Shown: positions 1 to 8,599, counted from the first letter of the stretch. The stretch: DNA of 62,126 bases from Vibrio sp. Isolate34 (GCF_022397915.1 NZ_JAKEUO010000026.1:1-62126), one strand, 5' to 3'. Notes: generated from the sequence alone by a model not told the origin. Made by a program: numbers and translations.

Positions 1-168
1 AAATCCGACAGGTGCTGATTGAATTGTCGACTGAAGTTGACGGCGTTTTGCGAAGAACGTCGATAAGCTGAGTCCGTGCTGTTCACAGAAAGCACGTTGA
101 GTGATGTTGCTGTGCTCATAGCTTTCTAGAAGAGTTTCCCATTCTTGGTTTGTGCGTCGAATTGCCAT
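1..168 (-). CDS. tnpA: IS66-family accessory protein TnpA, N-terminal 56 residues (partial)
   Basis: The frame starts at ATG 168 (minus), preceded by a strong AAGGAGA ribosome site about 7 bases upstream, and stays open to the window edge. The protein begins MAIRRTNQEWETLLESYEHS and contains a helix-turn-helix-like stretch with TQRAFCEQHGLSLSTFFAKR. This matches the pattern of the small TnpA (IS66 orf1) proteins, which are transposition accessory proteins with a DNA-binding fold. The rest, including TnpB and the TnpC transposase, lies outside the window. Confidence 0.75.
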   Translation of the reverse strand, partial: MAIRRTNQEWETLLESYEHSNITQRAFCEQHGLSLSTFFAKRRQLQSTIQSAPVGF

Positions 169-248
169 TGCAAGTCTCCTTGTGGTTGAAGACCTGATCT
201 TATTACTCGTGCAAAACGATTAGAATGCGGGGTTTATGACGCGCTTAC
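1..248 (-). mobile_element. IS66-family insertion sequence, terminal part (cut by window edge)
   Basis: The minus strand starting at 248 reads GTAAGCGCGTC, which fits the GTAAGCG start of IS66-family terminal inverted repeats. It is followed 80 bases later by a TnpA-like reading frame that runs off the window. The 8 bases outside the end (249-256, aatacaag) are where an 8-bp target duplication would lie, but the other end is not visible. The element end lies only about 28 bases from the torA terminator. Confidence 0.75.
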
Positions 249-276
249 AATACAAGGCTCGGTAGATAAAATACAA

Positions 277-308
277 AAAGCCCCTGTAAGAGTGCTTACA
301 GGGGCTTT
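277..308 (-). terminator. Rho-independent terminator of torECA
   Basis: A perfect 14-bp stem (AAAGCCCCTGTAAG with its complement) closes a 4-base loop. On the minus strand it is followed by TTGTATTTT, and it sits 35 bases past the torA stop. Confidence 0.9.
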
Positions 309-343
309 AATTTAAACGTTTATCTCAGAACTTAAGTCGAAAC

Positions 344-2806
344 TTAAGAAACTTCGATTGGACCGCCGAATGAAGTTACTGGAGGCAGTTTGCCTTGGAA
401 CTTCTCGAAGTCTACCAAACATGTGTTTGCTGACGTCGCTTGAGCTAGCTCAGAAGTACCGATGTCTTGAGTTAGTGTATTTGGATCGCCGTATGTATCT
501 AGCGCGCCCACTTTCTCGTTGATCGGACCGTACCAAGCACCTTCTTCGATACGTACAACACCAGGAGCGTAGCTATCCATTAGAACAGCACCTGCTAGTA
601 GTTGACCACGGTCGTTGAACACACGTACTACGTCACCGTCTTTGATGCCTTTCTTCTTAGCATCTGTTGGGTTGATGTAGATTGGCTCACGGCCTTGTAC
701 CGCGTAAGTCGCACGCCACTCTTCAGATTCACACATCTGAGAATGAAGACGCTTGTCTGGGTGACAAGATTGTAGCCAGTACGGGTGTTTATCAGAGCCT
801 GGACCACCGTGTGAACGTTCAGATTTCTCGAACCACATTGGGTGTTCCTGACAGTGCTCGTAACCCATGTTGCCAACAGTACGGCTTGTGATTTCGATGA
901 AACCAGAAGGTGTACCTAGAGCATTGATCTCTGGATCTTCACGGAATGAAGCGTGACGAGTCCATGGCTTACCTTTACCGAAGTCTAGGAAACCTTTTTC
1001 CCAGAACTCAGCGAACTCAGGCATTTCGAAGCTGCCTTCGTTTGCTGCGCGACACTCGTCATACAGAGATTTAACCCACTGCATTTCGTCCATACCACGC
1101 GTGTAATCGTCGTAACGACCCCAACGCTTAGTCAGGCTAGACATGATCTCGAAGTCAGTCTTAGACTGGAACAGAGGATCCACTAGTTTGTGCATCGCGA
1201 TCAAACCACGGCCAGAGTATGCGCCGTAACCATCGATATCGTTACGTTCCCACTGAGTACATGCTGGAAGCACGATGTCAGAGTGACGACAAGTTGCAGT
1301 CCAAGCGAAATCAACAGCAACCACAGTTTGTAGGCTCTTGAATGCTTTACGCATCTTGTTGCGATCTTGGTGGTGGTGCCACGGGTTGTTGCCACTGAAT
1401 ACCATCATCTTGATATCAGGCAGTGTTACCGTTGCGCCATTCGCTTTGATCTTCTTACCAGGCTCTAGCAAGCTATCAACCCAACGAGCAACTGGGATTA
1501 CGCGGCTGTAACCGTTGTAATCTGTGTTTGTGTACTTAGGCTTCTGACCTTGGTCGATGTTCAGCGGGAAAGAACCCGGAGCAGCGAAACCAGTTGAAGA
1601 TACCCCGATACCAGAGTAGTGGTGACCGTAAGAGATACCACCGCCTGGAAGACCAATTTGGCCAACCATTGCTGCGATAACTGCACACATCCAGTAAGGC
1701 TGTTCACCGTGCTCTTGACGCTGGATACTCCAACCAACAAGAATCTGTGTACGACCGTTAACCAACATCTTAGCGAATTCACGGATTGAGTCAGCGCTTG
1801 CACCACAGATTTCTGCAGCCCATTCTGGTGTCTTCTCAACTTTATCTTTCGTTTCACCTTGAACGTACTTGATGAAGTCTTCAAAACCTAGACAGTAAGT
1901 TTCAATGAACTTCTTGTCGTATAGGTCTTCGTTGTAAAGAACGTGAGCAACACCCAACATGAACGCCACATCAGTTTGTGGGTTAATGTACATTTGCTCG
2001 TTTTCTAGGTAACGACCTGTTTTGTTCTTAACAGGGTCAACAGAAACAACGTTGATCTCTTTCTTAGCAACTTTGTCTTTCAGCTGTTCTAGGTATGCGA
2101 ACGACTCGTGAGTCTCACATGTCCAACCTACTTGAAGGTTTTTCACTGGATCGTTACCCCAAAGAACAATGTTGTCACTGTTTTCTAGGATAAGTTCCCA
2201 AGATGTACCTTGTGCGTAAACTTCAGTAGAACCTAGCACGTAAGGCATGATCGTTTGACCAGCACCTGTTGAGTAGTCACCGATTTTCTTCACAGAGTAA
2301 CCATGAAGTGCCATTGCACGTTGCATGTGGTTAGTACAGCTGTGGAACTGACCTGTTTGTCTCCAACCAGTTTGACCTGTGTGAAGCGCCCATGGACCGT
2401 AATCTTTCTGTACGCGCTCTAGTTCTCGGTAAACAAGGTCTAGTGCCTCATCCCAAGTCACACGAATGAAGCGGTTGTTACCACGCGTGTCTGCGCTGTA
2501 TTTGTGTTTCTTCAACCAATCTAGGCGAACCATTGGGTAACGCACACGTGATGGGCTGTAGATAATACCTTTGATACCTTTCAGCATTTCTGTTGGGTGC
2601 TGATCGATTTCTAAAGGTTTAATTTCTTGTACTTTACCCGCGTAAACACGAGCTCGGAAGGCACCCCAGTGAGAACCTGATACTTTCCAAGTTCCCTCTG
2701 TTTCTGCTGCTGAAGCCGACGCTGACGCCAATAAGCTTGGGCCAATAACAGATGCCGCACTTGTGGTAGCGACACCTTTCAGAAAACTTCTTCTTGTAAT
2801 TGCCAT
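344..2806 (-). CDS. torA: Trimethylamine-N-oxide reductase, molybdenum catalytic subunit
   Basis: This is the periplasmic terminal reductase that reduces TMAO to trimethylamine during anaerobic respiration, taking electrons from TorC. The 820-residue protein is close in length to E. coli TorA. It starts with a Tat signal (TRRSFLKG at residues 4-11, then a hydrophobic stretch ending near ASA-AE), so it is exported folded with its cofactor. The body is a DMSO-reductase-family molybdopterin oxidoreductase. Ser179 in GDYSTGAGQ is the expected Mo ligand, and a molybdopterin-dinucleotide binding domain lies at the C-terminus. It is the last gene of torECA, 24 bases after torC. TorD, TorT and the TorSR regulators are not in the window. 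A TorZ/BisC-type relative is the alternative, but the torC/torE context favours TorA. Confidence 0.93.
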   Translation of the reverse strand: MAITRRSFLKGVATTSAASVIGPSLLASASASAAETEGTWKVSGSHWGAFRARVYAGKVQEIKPLEIDQHPTEMLKGIKGIIYSPSRVRYPMVRLDWLKKHKYSADTRGNNRFIRVTWDEALDLVYRELERVQKDYGPWALHTGQTGWRQTGQFHSCTNHMQRAMALHGYSVKKIGDYSTGAGQTIMPYVLGSTEVYAQGTSWELILENSDNIVLWGNDPVKNLQVGWTCETHESFAYLEQLKDKVAKKEINVVSVDPVKNKTGRYLENEQMYINPQTDVAFMLGVAHVLYNEDLYDKKFIETYCLGFEDFIKYVQGETKDKVEKTPEWAAEICGASADSIREFAKMLVNGRTQILVGWSIQRQEHGEQPYWMCAVIAAMVGQIGLPGGGISYGHHYSGIGVSSTGFAAPGSFPLNIDQGQKPKYTNTDYNGYSRVIPVARWVDSLLEPGKKIKANGATVTLPDIKMMVFSGNNPWHHHQDRNKMRKAFKSLQTVVAVDFAWTATCRHSDIVLPACTQWERNDIDGYGAYSGRGLIAMHKLVDPLFQSKTDFEIMSSLTKRWGRYDDYTRGMDEMQWVKSLYDECRAANEGSFEMPEFAEFWEKGFLDFGKGKPWTRHASFREDPEINALGTPSGFIEITSRTVGNMGYEHCQEHPMWFEKSERSHGGPGSDKHPYWLQSCHPDKRLHSQMCESEEWRATYAVQGREPIYINPTDAKKKGIKDGDVVRVFNDRGQLLAGAVLMDSYAPGVVRIEEGAWYGPINEKVGALDTYGDPNTLTQDIGTSELAQATSANTCLVDFEKFQGKLPPVTSFGGPIEVS

Positions 2807-2830
2807 TGTGTTACTCCAATTGACGTCTTA

Positions 2831-4012
2831 TTAGTGATGGCCTTCAGAAAAATCTGATGAGTGCTTCTGTAGATACTTAAGAACAAGTGCTTCTGTATCT
2901 GTGTCGAAGTTAACGAATGCGATCATACCATCTAGCATGCCTACCCAACCGTTCGCGCTGAAGTGAGCTTCATCTGGCTGTGAGTGACACGTTGAACAGT
3001 TAGATTGGTAAGCTTGACCAGCTGCATCCCAAATCGGTGCGTAGTCACCAACCATAGACTCTTTCTTCATCCAAAGAGTTAGGTCAACTTCTTCCCAAGG
3101 AAGGCCAGTTAACTCATCTTCTTTCTTCTCACCAATAGTAATGCCGTTGCTTTGAGACACTTCTTTAGTCAGGATTGCAGTAGAGATGTTCATACCGAAG
3201 CCTTCTTGGATTACACGTCCGAAGCCTTTCGCTTTACGCCAACCGTCGATCTTAACTTCGATCATGTCGCCTTTCTCGCCAACGATAGCCACTTTACTTG
3301 CAGGGCTTAGTAGGCCAGCTTCAACTTCTGCAGTTTCGTCTGTGTATAGAGGAAGGTGACGAATAGAAATCACATCACTACCTTCAGAGTAAGACGTGCT
3401 ACTCGCAACGTTTTCTAGCTCACCAACGATACCACTTGCCGAGTCCATATCTAATGGAAGGTTATGTGCGATACCTTTGTGACAGTCAACACAGCTTTGG
3501 TCACGCTCTGCCGCGTTCTTCATTTGGATACGCGCTGTTGGGCGCATGTTTTCGAAATCCATTGAATCGTAGTTGTGGCAGTTTTTACATTCTAGAGATT
3601 TGTTCGAAGAGAAACGATCCCATTCATGCTTAGCCAATTCGATACGACGTGCTTCGAATTTCTCAGGTGTATCTAGGTCACCAAATACCTGAGCGAATAC
3701 TTCTTTAGATGCTTGCATCTTACGAGCAATTTTTGCTGTCCATTCATGTGGAACGTGACAGTCAGGACAAGTCGCGCGTACACCAGATGTGTTTTTCCAG
3801 TGAACCGTTTCTTGAAGTTCTACGTATACATTGTCACGCATGGTGTGACAGCTTACACAGAACTCTTCTGTATTTGTGTGCTCTAGAGCGGTGTTGAAAC
3901 CACCCCAGAAAATAACACCGGCGATAAAGCCACCCATAGTTAGTACACCAAGACTAATGTGTACCGCAGGGCGAGTCATTGTGCGCCATAATTTAACTAA
4001 AAATGATTTCAT
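2831..4012 (-). CDS. torC: Pentaheme c-type cytochrome of TMAO respiration
   Basis: TorC passes electrons from the membrane quinol pool to TorA. The 393-residue protein has one N-terminal membrane anchor (about residues 18-38) and a NapC/NirT-type domain with four CxxCH heme sites (C52-H56, C82-H86, C142-H146, C174-H178). A C-terminal domain carries a fifth CSTCH site at about C339-H343. Five hemes and the extra C-terminal domain separate TorC from four-heme NapC. It lies between torE (49-base gap) and torA (24-base gap) in one transcription unit. Confidence 0.93.
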   Translation of the reverse strand: MKSFLVKLWRTMTRPAVHISLGVLTMGGFIAGVIFWGGFNTALEHTNTEEFCVSCHTMRDNVYVELQETVHWKNTSGVRATCPDCHVPHEWTAKIARKMQASKEVFAQVFGDLDTPEKFEARRIELAKHEWDRFSSNKSLECKNCHNYDSMDFENMRPTARIQMKNAAERDQSCVDCHKGIAHNLPLDMDSASGIVGELENVASSTSYSEGSDVISIRHLPLYTDETAEVEAGLLSPASKVAIVGEKGDMIEVKIDGWRKAKGFGRVIQEGFGMNISTAILTKEVSQSNGITIGEKKEDELTGLPWEEVDLTLWMKKESMVGDYAPIWDAAGQAYQSNCSTCHSQPDEAHFSANGWVGMLDGMIAFVNFDTDTEALVLKYLQKHSSDFSEGHH

Positions 4013-4061
4013 GTTTAGCTCTCTTAAATATTGATTTAAAAAATGTTGTTACTAGAGGGCA

Positions 4062-4244
4062 TTACATGCCGCCGTGAGCACCAGGAGGTCCGAATACGAA
4101 TACTTGTAGTGCCCAAACTATGAAGCCGTAACCGCCTACAAAAGCCACACTTAATATTGGAAAGAGAACCACCGCAATGAAGAGGAATGACTTCCACTCC
4201 AACGAGCGTTTTTCGCCAGTTTCAATTTTTTTAACATCACTCAT
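4062..4244 (-). CDS. torE: TorE, small membrane protein of the TMAO reductase operon
   Basis: This 60-residue protein has a charged N-terminus (MSDVKKIETGEKRSLEWKS) followed by one long hydrophobic segment (about residues 19-52) and a short Gly/Pro-rich tail. Small proteins of this type precede torC in the torECA operons of Vibrio and Shewanella. Their exact role is not established, but they resemble the NapE family. Its place as first gene of the operon supports the call. Confidence 0.85.
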   Translation of the reverse strand: MSDVKKIETGEKRSLEWKSFLFIAVVLFPILSVAFVGGYGFIVWALQVFVFGPPGAHGGM

Positions 4245-4681
4245 ACATTTTGCCTATTTTGTATTTAGTAATTTCGAGTAACCCATTCTATGGGGCTAAA
4301 GTTCTTGAGTATCTAACAACAAATTTTAGACCATACTCAAAGTAGGGTTCAATCAAATCTCCCCTTATAACCCTTGCTAATCAATACTTTTTTGAGCTCA
4401 TCCAAACTTGTTTTTAGTTAAACAAAGTTATTAAAAAGTATTAACAAATATGAAGAATTAAGTATATTTCACAAATGTTAAAAACCAACAATTGTGCAAT
4501 TTTATTGTAACTAATATTAACGTTTTACCTACTAAGTAGTAGCCAAGAAAGCCTCAAACAACCAATATTTTGTACTTTGGTTGTTAAATAATTGGGCACT
4601 TTTTGAATCAACGGGTTTGAAGCTGAAATGCATCATTTGGCACTTTCAGATATGATGGAGGCCTACTTAAAAGGAAGCACT
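4245..4681. other. Divergent intergenic region between torE and fetB
   Basis: About 430 AT-rich bases must hold the torECA promoter (minus) and the promoter of the permease gene (plus). I see no convincing E. coli-type tor boxes, FNR or CRP site and no small gene. A short palindrome, CTACTAAGTAG, lies near 4528-4540. Confidence 0.5.
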
Positions 4682-5476
4682 ATGCAAGACGTTATTGATA
4701 TATCTTGGTGGCAGTTGTTGTTCTTCAGTTCACTTCTCTTGCTGCCCATTGCCATCAACCACAAGCTGAAACTCGGCCTTGGAAAAGAAGCCTCTATCAG
4801 CATCATTCGCATGGTTATTCAGCTGTTTCTTGTGGGTCTTTACCTAGAGTATTTGTTTACTTTGAATAGTTTGTGGGTCAATTTGTTGTGGCTGTTTGCC
4901 ATGATAATTGTCGGTGCGAGCTCGATTGTTGAGAAGTCTAGGCTACCAAGACAGCTATTATTAGCGCCTGTTGCCGTTAGCCTTGCCGTAACCTGTGTAC
5001 CTATCGTCTTGTTTATCTGCTTTTTCATCATTAAACCGACACCGGTTTTCAACGCGCAGTACCTTATCCCCATTGCAGGTATGTTATTGGGTAATAGCTT
5101 AAGCAGTAATATAGTGGCATTGCAGAACTTGTTTGGTGCTTTTGAAACGCAGAAATCAGAATATGAAGCGGCAATCGCGCTAGGTGCTTCTCCAACCTAC
5201 GCTGCTACACCTTTTGTGCGTAACGCGATACAGAAAGCGATGTCTCCAATTATGGCCTCTATGGCGACCACAGGCTTAGTGACACTACCAGGAATGATGA
5301 CTGGTCAGATTTTAGGAGGCGCTTCACCGATGATCGCCATTAAATATCAACTGATGATCATGTTGGCTATTTTCGTAATGATGAGCTGCTCTTTGGCGCT
5401 GGCTCTTCACCTCTCATTGAAGACTTCTCTGACAAAAGAAGGTCGAGTTCTCGCTCAAATAAAACCGGCAAAATAA
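4682..5476 (+). CDS. fetB: FetB-like ABC transporter permease (UPF0014 family)
   Basis: This is an integral membrane protein of the FetB/YbbM family. In E. coli FetB pairs with the ATPase FetA and is linked to iron export and resistance to oxidative stress. About seven hydrophobic segments are visible. The conserved block with GNSLSSNIVALQNL, the EYEAAIALGAS region and LPGMMTGQILGGASP is typical of the family. I chose ATG 4682 (264 aa, MQDVIDISWW) over the in-frame ATG at 4628, because AAAAGGAAG lies just upstream and family members start there. No FetA ATPase gene is adjacent, which is unusual. Confidence 0.82.
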   Translation: MQDVIDISWWQLLFFSSLLLLPIAINHKLKLGLGKEASISIIRMVIQLFLVGLYLEYLFTLNSLWVNLLWLFAMIIVGASSIVEKSRLPRQLLLAPVAVSLAVTCVPIVLFICFFIIKPTPVFNAQYLIPIAGMLLGNSLSSNIVALQNLFGAFETQKSEYEAAIALGASPTYAATPFVRNAIQKAMSPIMASMATTGLVTLPGMMTGQILGGASPMIAIKYQLMIMLAIFVMMSCSLALALHLSLKTSLTKEGRVLAQIKPAK

Positions 5477-5521
5477 CCCCTCCACTCCCCTTAGATCTGG
5501 TTACTCACTGAATTTGAGACA

Positions 5522-5548
5522 GGTTATCCACAGAAACTGTGGATAACC
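5522..5548. promoter_or_regulatory. Palindromic pair of consensus DnaA boxes
   Basis: GGTTATCCACAG and its exact complement flank AAA, giving a perfect 12-bp inverted repeat. Each arm contains a full-consensus DnaA box: TTATCCACA at 5524-5532 (plus) and TGTGGATAA at 5538-5546 (minus). No T-run follows on either strand, so it is not a standard terminator. A DnaA-binding role is an inference from the consensus. Confidence 0.65.
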
Positions 5549-5710
5549 AAATCAATATAGATCCTTTTTTGTCCATTTCGACTATTAGAAAGATCATTAC
5601 TATTGATCCTTGGTTAATTTCAAAGACATATGCACACATGTTGATCAACGCTGCTGTGTCTTCAGATGACAAAAGGAGCAACAAAAGAAATGGTTTTCCA
5701 CAAATAAAAA

Positions 5711-5731
5711 ACGGCCTGCAATGCAGACCGT
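5711..5731 (-). terminator. Rho-independent terminator of focA
   Basis: The stem ACGG-CTGC / GCAG-CCGT has one internal mismatch. On the minus strand it is followed by TTTTTTATTTG, about 100 bases past the focA stop. Confidence 0.75.
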
Positions 5732-5829
5732 CTTGTATGTGTCATATATCAGTTCGATTGTTTCGCTGAGCTTCAACTACTCTCGTCGACTGAACTTGTC
5801 ACCAATCTTTGTTGATCGCGTACTCTTTA

Positions 5830-6672
5830 TTAGTCACGTAGGTAGATTAACCAGTACCACATACCAACAAAGATACCGCCACCAATGATGTTACCTATAG
5901 TAACGGGCAACAAGTTGTTCATCAGAAAGTCCATCATGTTCAGGTCAACGTAATCCGCAGGATTAGCGCCCGTCATTGTCCAGAACTCAGCAGGAGCAAA
6001 TGTTTTAATGCCGATTGCTAATGGTACTTGGAACATATTCGCAATACAGTGCTCAAAACCTGCTGATACAAACATCGCAACAGGCAGAATCATTACCGCG
6101 ATTTTATCAGTCAATGTGCGTCCACTGAATGTCATCCATACTGCGATACAAACCAATACATTACACATGATACCTAGTGCGATAGCTTGGATGAAATCAT
6201 GGTGCATCTTATGTTGGGAAATCGCCATCGCGTTTAAGCCCACTTGGCCATGGTCAAACATGTATTGTTTGGTCAGAAGCATACAGGCCACCAGCAACAA
6301 AGCGCCGATCAAGTTGCCCACATAAACTGTCGCCCAGTTCTTAACGAGTGTACGCCAAGTGATCTTGCCACTTGCTCGTGCTACCAAAGTTAACACCGAA
6401 CTTGTAAACAGCTCACCGCCAGTCACAACAACGAGGATCAAGCCTAAGCTAAATGCCAAGCCACCTAATAAACGTGTAATGCCCCATGGCAAATCACCAG
6501 CACCGGTGGTAACGATGGTGTAGAACACAAACGCAATACCGATATGGATACCAGCTGAAATCGCTAGGAGAAAAGATTTGATTGGATCTTTGGTTGCTTT
6601 ACCTACGCCAATATCTGCAGCGCGCTCAGCCATTTGTGGCGGTAATAATGAGTCAAATTGGTTTAGATTCAT
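5830..6672 (-). CDS. focA: Formate channel/transporter, FNT family
   Basis: FocA is a pentameric inner-membrane channel for formate, used in mixed-acid fermentation and anaerobic growth. The 280-residue length matches FocA (about 285), and six hydrophobic segments are visible. Family signatures include the N-terminal LLPPQMAERA, GGLAFSLGLILVVVTGGELFTSS, and VSAGFEHCIANMF, which holds the conserved channel histidine. Unlike the enterobacterial arrangement, there is no pflB downstream: the gene stands alone with its own terminator. NirC, the nitrite channel, is the nearest alternative, but its usual nir genes are absent. Confidence 0.88.
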   Translation of the reverse strand: MNLNQFDSLLPPQMAERAADIGVGKATKDPIKSFLLAISAGIHIGIAFVFYTIVTTGAGDLPWGITRLLGGLAFSLGLILVVVTGGELFTSSVLTLVARASGKITWRTLVKNWATVYVGNLIGALLLVACMLLTKQYMFDHGQVGLNAMAISQHKMHHDFIQAIALGIMCNVLVCIAVWMTFSGRTLTDKIAVMILPVAMFVSAGFEHCIANMFQVPLAIGIKTFAPAEFWTMTGANPADYVDLNMMDFLMNNLLPVTIGNIIGGGIFVGMWYWLIYLRD

Positions 6673-6957
6673 GATGATTTACATTTTGAAACATGTCGTC
6701 GGGAGCGCGATAATCCTCTCTTTCATTTCTTAATTCAAGAGCTATTTTATGCTCGAATTTCCTTCAACAACCAAGAAAACGCCAAACCTCCAATGATATT
6801 TAAATTTCTTACGACTTTAGTAGTAAAAAGAAAAGTTTGATGAATGAAAACTTACCAACGATAAAAACAACACATCTATAAATATCAACAAGTTACGTTA
6901 AAACCATAAGAATGATGTACACTATATGCGTATTTTTAGGGCTTTTATTTTCAGATT
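6673..6957. other. Upstream region of focA
   Basis: These are AT-rich bases between the FNR-like site and the focA start, so the focA transcript probably has a long untranslated leader. TATAGT-like -10 candidates lie near 6921-6926 on the minus strand. No open frame or RNA gene was recognised. Confidence 0.4.
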
Positions 6958-6971
6958 TTGACATAGATCAA
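6958..6971. promoter_or_regulatory. FNR-like box upstream of focA
   Basis: TTGACATAGATCAA differs from the FNR consensus TTGAT-N4-ATCAA at one position. It lies between the terminator of the upstream gene and focA. Oxygen-responsive control fits a formate channel, although the box is about 285 bases from the start codon. Confidence 0.5.
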
Positions 6972-6981
6972 CAGAACATAA

Positions 6982-7003
6982 AAAAGCGCCCTGAGGCGCT
7001 TTT
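6982..7003 (-). terminator. Terminator of the 7035-8339 lipoprotein gene
   Basis: AAAAGCGCC pairs with GGCGCTTTT around a CTGA loop. T-runs flank the stem on both strands, and the minus-strand run is longer. Confidence 0.85.
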
Positions 7004-7034
7004 AAGTCAGTCACAAATAAAGACATTGGTTATG

Positions 7035-8339
7035 CTAAACCGAAGGTTCAATCACTTCTTCTGATGGTTGATCTAAAGCCGCATCTTCGAGGTTAGATTC
7101 AACGTTAGTTGGCGTAAGGTCTGAATCACTTTCATTCGCTACCTTACCACCTAAGCTTTTCAAGCTATCCACCAACTCTTCCAAGCTTTTTATATGAGCA
7201 TCACTCTTAGTCACCTGCTCATCCAATAGCTGATTATGTTTGGTCGCTTCAGACAATTGCTGTGCTTGTTGCTGGTTTTCGCTTTCAAGTTTAGCTAATT
7301 GCTCTGTCAACGTTTCAATCTCTGACTTTAATAGCGAGGTCATGTCTGAGCTTTTTAACGCTTTGACACTCTCTACAATCTTTTGAGACTGAAGACGCAG
7401 TACAACGTCACGATAGTCTTGATCATTCACCACTTGGGAAATGCTCAGCAACTGGTTCTCAGCGTTCAATACCGACTGCTCAAACTTGTCCCCTTTCACG
7501 CTCGCCAACACTTTCACTTCATGAGCGACACTGCGCACGTGGTTCAATTCAAACTCAGCCGCTTGAACCGCATCTTGAATGATCGACTTTTCACGTGGGC
7601 TCGCTTTCACTTGGTTTTCTGCCAACGTGATTTGAGCAGTGGCCTTAGCAAACGTCAAAGGAACAACGTCATCAAAGTCTTCATCTTCTAAAAACTCTAA
7701 TTCATCCTTCAAAGGCTCGATGTATTTCTTGTGAGCCACTTTCACTTCTAGCAAGCGAGCATTATTGAGGAATTCAACTTGAGCTTCTTGAGCATCTTCA
7801 AGCTCGTCGACTAGAACGTACTCGAACAGCTCGCTGTATTCTGAATACAACCTTTTATAGCTCGACGTAAACATAGTGTCTGCGCCAAGAAACTTAAGGT
7901 AATCCATTTGTACAATCGAATCGGCTAATACTCGGTCTGCCTTTTTCTTGAGCGCTAAGATCGAATCATAGTTTGATTTGATCAACGCGATTTTTTCATC
8001 AAAAGCTTCAGCGTAGGTTAGGCTGGAAAAAATCGAGTAGCTCTTCGTCAGGCGAGATTCGTCTTTCAGTAAGTCCGCATAAATACTTTCAGCATCGTCC
8101 CATGCGTCTAGCAGTTCATTGTAATTCTCTGGTGCATAGAGAGACAATTGAGCATGGTCTTCAAGCTTTACTTCCCATTCCGAGTAAACGCTTTGGACAG
8201 ACTGGAAAGAACGGACCTCTACGGTTGATTCATTGTTGTTCGTGTTTTGGTTCGCGTCTGTCTGCTCTGAGGGTGTGCTTTGACAACCTGAGATAGCAAA
8301 TAGCATACTAATAACTAATGCTACTTTGTTCGCTCTCAC
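7035..8339 (-). CDS. Putative lipoprotein with coiled-coil C-terminal half, function unknown
   Basis: I do not recognise a named family. The GTG at 8339 gives a compact lipoprotein signal (VRANKVALVISMLFAISGCQ, lipobox ISGC) with AAGGA 8-10 bases upstream. The longer frame from 8396 would place 19 unlikely residues in front. After the lipid cysteine comes an Asn/Thr-rich linker, then an acidic helical domain (about residues 50-300 of the mature part). Next is a Gln/Glu-rich coiled coil (SEIETLTEQLAKLESENQQQ) and an acidic low-complexity tail. It is probably anchored to a membrane facing the periplasm. It stands alone with its own terminator, so context gives no functional clue. Confidence 0.7.
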   Translation of the reverse strand: MRANKVALVISMLFAISGCQSTPSEQTDANQNTNNNESTVEVRSFQSVQSVYSEWEVKLEDHAQLSLYAPENYNELLDAWDDAESIYADLLKDESRLTKSYSIFSSLTYAEAFDEKIALIKSNYDSILALKKKADRVLADSIVQMDYLKFLGADTMFTSSYKRLYSEYSELFEYVLVDELEDAQEAQVEFLNNARLLEVKVAHKKYIEPLKDELEFLEDEDFDDVVPLTFAKATAQITLAENQVKASPREKSIIQDAVQAAEFELNHVRSVAHEVKVLASVKGDKFEQSVLNAENQLLSISQVVNDQDYRDVVLRLQSQKIVESVKALKSSDMTSLLKSEIETLTEQLAKLESENQQQAQQLSEATKHNQLLDEQVTKSDAHIKSLEELVDSLKSLGGKVANESDSDLTPTNVESNLEDAALDQPSEEVIEPSV

Positions 8340-8599
8340 TGATGCATTTCCTTTTTTATTCAATATTAGCTGAATGCAATATATTTCTAGTCCCACAATA
8401 TATTACAACCACTTAGCAATAAACATCATTCGCAATTTAAGTGGGCACAAATCACCCAATCTAACCAAAATAAACCCATCATACGTCGATTAATCATTCA
8501 ATTTGGTATCACTTATCAATTCTATTTATTTGCTATTGCCTGAGTTGTGAATGCGCACTAAGGTGAAGGAAGAGAACGTTATGAATATATAGGTTAATT
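8340..8599. other. Divergent intergenic region
   Basis: About 260 AT-rich bases carry the divergent promoters of the lipoprotein gene and the 8600 gene. No RNA gene or clear operator was seen. Confidence 0.4.

Larger units (their letters stand above)
5477..5829. other. Intergenic region with DnaA boxes and clustered GATC sites
   Basis: This 353-base gap between convergent fetB and focA holds six GATC sites (5494, 5560, 5592, 5605, 5643, 5814), where one or two are expected by chance. It also holds a palindromic pair of DnaA boxes, a near-match box TTTTCCACA at 5694-5702, and the focA terminator. A 76-codon open frame at 5539-5769 has no ribosome site and no recognisable protein features. Confidence 0.6.

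Noticed and set aside
4245..4681. TorR boxes upstream of torECA
   Set aside because: No set of CTGTTCATAT-like decamers could be found by eye. The Vibrio motif may differ.
5522..5731. Possible crtS or RctB-type chromosome II control site
   Set aside because: The DnaA boxes and GATC sites tempted this reading, but I see no RctB 12-mer array. The crtS region known to me lies in a different gene neighbourhood.
5539..5769. 76-codon open frame in the fetB-focA gap
   Set aside because: It starts inside the DnaA-box palindrome, has no ribosome site and overlaps the focA terminator. The protein has no recognisable features.
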